Below the pieces are notes generated by a model. It was not told the origin of the DNA, did not search any database, and saw only the letters and a program-made list of their open reading frames with translations. 7,463 bases of DNA. Source: an uncultured Sphingopyxis sp. (GTDB lineage: Bacteria; Pseudomonadota; Alphaproteobacteria; Sphingomonadales; Sphingomonadaceae). The DNA is taken from contig CALFXW010000091.1 in the NCBI GenBank assembly GCA_937957805.1, forward strand, positions 1 through 7,463, read 5' to 3'. Position numbers and translations under genes: made by a program. Shown in pieces: positions 6,440 to 7,463 of the stretch (position 1 is its first letter; every line of letters begins with the position of its first letter).

Positions 6440-6515
6440 GGGCCCTTAGCTCAGTCGGTAGAGCAACTGACTTTTAATCAGTAGGTCGCTGGTTCGAACC
6501 CAGCAGGGCTCACCA
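6440..6515 (+). tRNA. tRNA-Lys (anticodon TTT)
   Basis: A complete 76-base cloverleaf. The acceptor arms GGGCCCT (6440-6446) and AGGGCTC (6505-6511) pair with one G-U wobble. The D arm is GCTC/GAGC, and the anticodon stem ACTGA/TCAGT holds the loop CTTTTAA with anticodon TTT. The T arm is GCTGG-TTCGAAC-CCAGC. Discriminator A6512 and the CCA end (6513-6515) are encoded. TTT reads both lysine codons AAA and AAG. No copy of its 3' end was seen downstream, so there is no sign that an element has integrated here within the window. Confidence 0.98.
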
Positions 6516-6538
6516 TTTCCCGGCCAGCCAACTAGTCA

Positions 6539-6577
6539 GCGTCGCGAACCAGCGATTTTCATGTGGCGGCGCGACGC
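6539..6577. repeat. 8-bp perfect inverted repeat downstream of tRNA-Lys
   Basis: GCGTCGCG (6539-6546) and CGCGACGC (6570-6577) are perfect inverted arms separated by 23 bases. It starts 24 bases after the tRNA and ends just before the putative promoter of the toxin-antitoxin pair. No T run follows. It could be a processing or stop structure for the tRNA transcript, or chance in GC-rich DNA. Confidence 0.35.
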
Positions 6578-6579
6578 CA

Positions 6580-6612
6580 TTGAAATGCTGCGCGAGTAGG
6601 ATTAAATCCTAC
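6580..6612 (+). promoter_or_regulatory. Putative parDE promoter and autoregulatory palindrome
   Basis: GTAGGATTAAATCCTAC at 6596-6612 is a perfect palindrome with 7-base arms and a 3-base centre. TTGAAA at 6580-6585 with TTAAAT at 6602-6607 makes a plausible promoter with a 16-base spacer, so the palindrome covers the -10. That is the arrangement expected for repression by the ParD ribbon-helix-helix dimer or the ParD-ParE complex. It lies 16 bases before the parD ATG; the Shine-Dalgarno GAGGAGG (6617-6623) is five bases before the ATG and sits in a small GCCT/AGGC stem (6613-6624). Confidence 0.55.
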
Positions 6613-6628
6613 GCCTGAGGAGGCGAGC

Positions 6629-6889
6629 ATGCGAACAACCCAACAATTCAGCGTGACACTGCCCAATGAAATGGCGGCCAGCGTGCGCGCCAAGGTTGCA
6701 TCGGGTGAATATGCCAGCGAAAGCGAAGTCATCCGCGAAGGTTTGCGCGCGCTGCATGCCCGCGAACGCGCGCTCAGCGACTGGCTGGTGCAACAGGCCT
6801 TGCCATCCTACGATGCTTACCGTGCCGACCCTTCAACGGGCATATCGCTGGAGGATGTTCGCGTGACCGTCGGCGAGCGCGACGGCTGA
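6629..6889 (+). CDS. parD: ParD-type antitoxin (ParD/CC2985 family)
   Basis: An 86-residue type II antitoxin. The first half is a ribbon-helix-helix DNA-binding fold: strand QQFSVTLP (5-12), helix NEMAASVRAKVASG (13-26), then the signature YASESEVIREGLRALHARE (28-46). The second half, SDWLVQQALPSYDAYRADPS (50-69) and the ISLEDVRV tail, is the segment that in this family wraps the ParE toxin. Start ATG 6629 has a strong GAGGAGG at five bases. The toxin gene begins 13 bases after the stop, the usual order of antitoxin first. Expected roles are neutralising ParE and repressing its own promoter through the palindrome at 6596-6612. The gene looks intact, whereas its partner is frameshifted. Confidence 0.92.
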   Translation: MRTTQQFSVTLPNEMAASVRAKVASGEYASESEVIREGLRALHARERALSDWLVQQALPSYDAYRADPSTGISLEDVRVTVGERDG

Positions 6890-6902
6890 TAGGGCGGGCG
6901 GC

Positions 6903-7210
6903 GTGGCGGCGACATATCGCATCGTCTTTACGCCGGAGGCGCGCGATCAACTTGTGCATCTCCATAGCTATATCGCGGCTGCGGCCGATCATGACACAGC
7001 GTCGGGATTCGTAAACGGCATTCTCGACCATATTGCCGCGCTGCATGCTTTCCCAACCGGGGCACGCCGCGTGACGATCTTCGAACTGGCCTGCGTACGC
7101 TCGCCTGGCGGCGACGTGTGACCATCGCCTACATGGTCGAGGATAAGACGGTGGTCGTGATCGGTGTCTTTTATGGCGGCAGAGATTTTGAGACTTTGAT
7201 TGAGGGTTAA
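6903..7210 (+). pseudogene. parE: ParE-type toxin, frameshifted (apparent one-base deletion)
   Basis: From GTG 6903 (AGGGCGG upstream) the frame gives ParE-like residues 1-52, including YRIVFTPEARDQLVHLHSYI and ending LHAFPT, then runs off into an unrelated tail and stops at 7121. The missing half is in the -1 frame from about 7061: GTPRDDLRTGLRTL, WRRRVTIAYMVEDK, then VVVIGVFYGGRDFETL and a stop at 7208-7210. Joined, the two make about 102 residues, normal for ParE, with the family pattern FPxRGTxRDDLRxGLR. Between Thr (7056-7058) and Gly (7061-7063) only two bases occupy one codon, so one base was lost near CCGGGG (7057-7062). Active ParE poisons DNA gyrase; the 72-residue product lacks the C-terminal strands and should be inactive. 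A sequencing error in the G run or a -1 ribosomal slip are alternatives. Confidence 0.85.
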
Positions 7211-7463
7211 GGACCTTCGCCATTGGTTGCCAGTAATCGCCGACCGATTTGTCGCGCGGTGGCCGGCGCGATGCCCGCGCGCCAGCCGGGCACCAGTTCG
7301 GCAACCAGCGGCGCGACAAAGGCGCGTTCGTGCCAACGCGGATGCGGGATGATGAGCGTGGGGGACTGGACACGCCCGCCGCTCCACAAAATAATGTCGA
7401 TGTCGATGACGCGCGGCCCCCAACGCCGCGCCCGCCGCCGCCCGAACGCCCGCTCCACCCCCT
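7207..7463 (-). CDS. folK: FolK, 6-hydroxymethyl-7,8-dihydropterin pyrophosphokinase, C-terminal part (5' end outside window)
   Basis: Read on the minus strand, the frame enters at the right edge and ends with TAA at 7209-7207, giving the last 84 or so residues. FolK transfers pyrophosphate from ATP to 6-hydroxymethyl-7,8-dihydropterin in cytoplasmic folate synthesis. The diagnostic block is RRWGPRVIDIDIILW: the two Asp of DIDI match the Mg-binding D95/D97 of the E. coli enzyme. IPHPRWHERAFVAPLVAELVPGW follows, with the His and Arg of the substrate and ATP site. A GTG at 7458-7456 is internal, not the start, because the upstream part of the fold must lie beyond the edge. The gene is convergent with parE, and the two stop codons overlap in TTAA. 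Confidence 0.94.
   Translation of the reverse strand, partial: GVERAFGRRRARRWGPRVIDIDIILWSGGRVQSPTLIIPHPRWHERAFVAPLVAELVPGWRAGIAPATARQIGRRLLATNGEGP

Noticed and set aside
6496..6628. tRNA-Lys 3' end as an integration (att) site
   Set aside because: I found no second copy of the tRNA 3' segment, no integrase and no phage or plasmid genes before the window ends.
6989..7423. A 144-codon minus-strand open frame covering parE and part of folK
   Set aside because: It overlaps two recognisable genes in other frames and has no family signature.
1..7463. CRISPR array, insertion sequence or transposon ends
   Set aside because: No regularly spaced repeats, transposase motifs or terminal inverted repeats with target duplications were seen.

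Overview
The window reads as ordinary chromosome from a GC-rich alphaproteobacterium, most likely a member of the Sphingomonadales. This rests on base composition, codon use and the look of the proteins: a DOMON-like protein beside an exo-muramidase-type protein, and a PQQ alcohol dehydrogenase with a lipoprotein signal. I cannot run a search, so the taxon is an inference. Every gene is on the plus strand except the last, folK, which enters from the right on the minus strand.

Region 1 (2-2905) is a compact run that looks like one operon: the tail of a DOMON-like protein, a NamZ/DUF1343-family exo-beta-N-acetylmuramidase (start and stop overlap in ATGA), a small ABM-type monooxygenase, and a GH84-type beta-N-acetylglucosaminidase. 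The two glycosidases together could split GlcNAc-MurNAc units. Neither has a visible export signal, so cytoplasmic recycling of wall sugars is the natural hypothesis.

Region 2 (2906-4134) is an alpha-methylacyl-CoA racemase with a complete His/Asp/Glu catalytic set. It has its own promoter, which carries a 22-bp imperfect palindrome of ACGT-type half sites in the -35/-10 spacer, a likely operator. Region 3 (4135-6376) is a type II quinohemoprotein alcohol dehydrogenase: an N-terminal lipobox, a PQQ propeller with vicinal cysteines and calcium ligands, and a C-terminal cytochrome c domain.

Region 4 (6377-7463) holds a strong GC hairpin, a complete tRNA-Lys(TTT) with encoded CCA, an unexplained long-arm inverted repeat, and a ParD/ParE toxin-antitoxin module. 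A palindrome sits over the module's putative -10 region. The ParD antitoxin is intact. The ParE toxin is split by an apparent one-base deletion near 7057-7062 and its second half continues in another frame to 7210. The toxin stop and the stop of the convergent folK share the tetranucleotide TTAA at 7207-7210.

I see no wholly new system. The best leads are the NamZ/GH84 pair, the operator in front of the racemase, the lipoprotein form of the dehydrogenase and the frameshifted toxin with a retained antitoxin.
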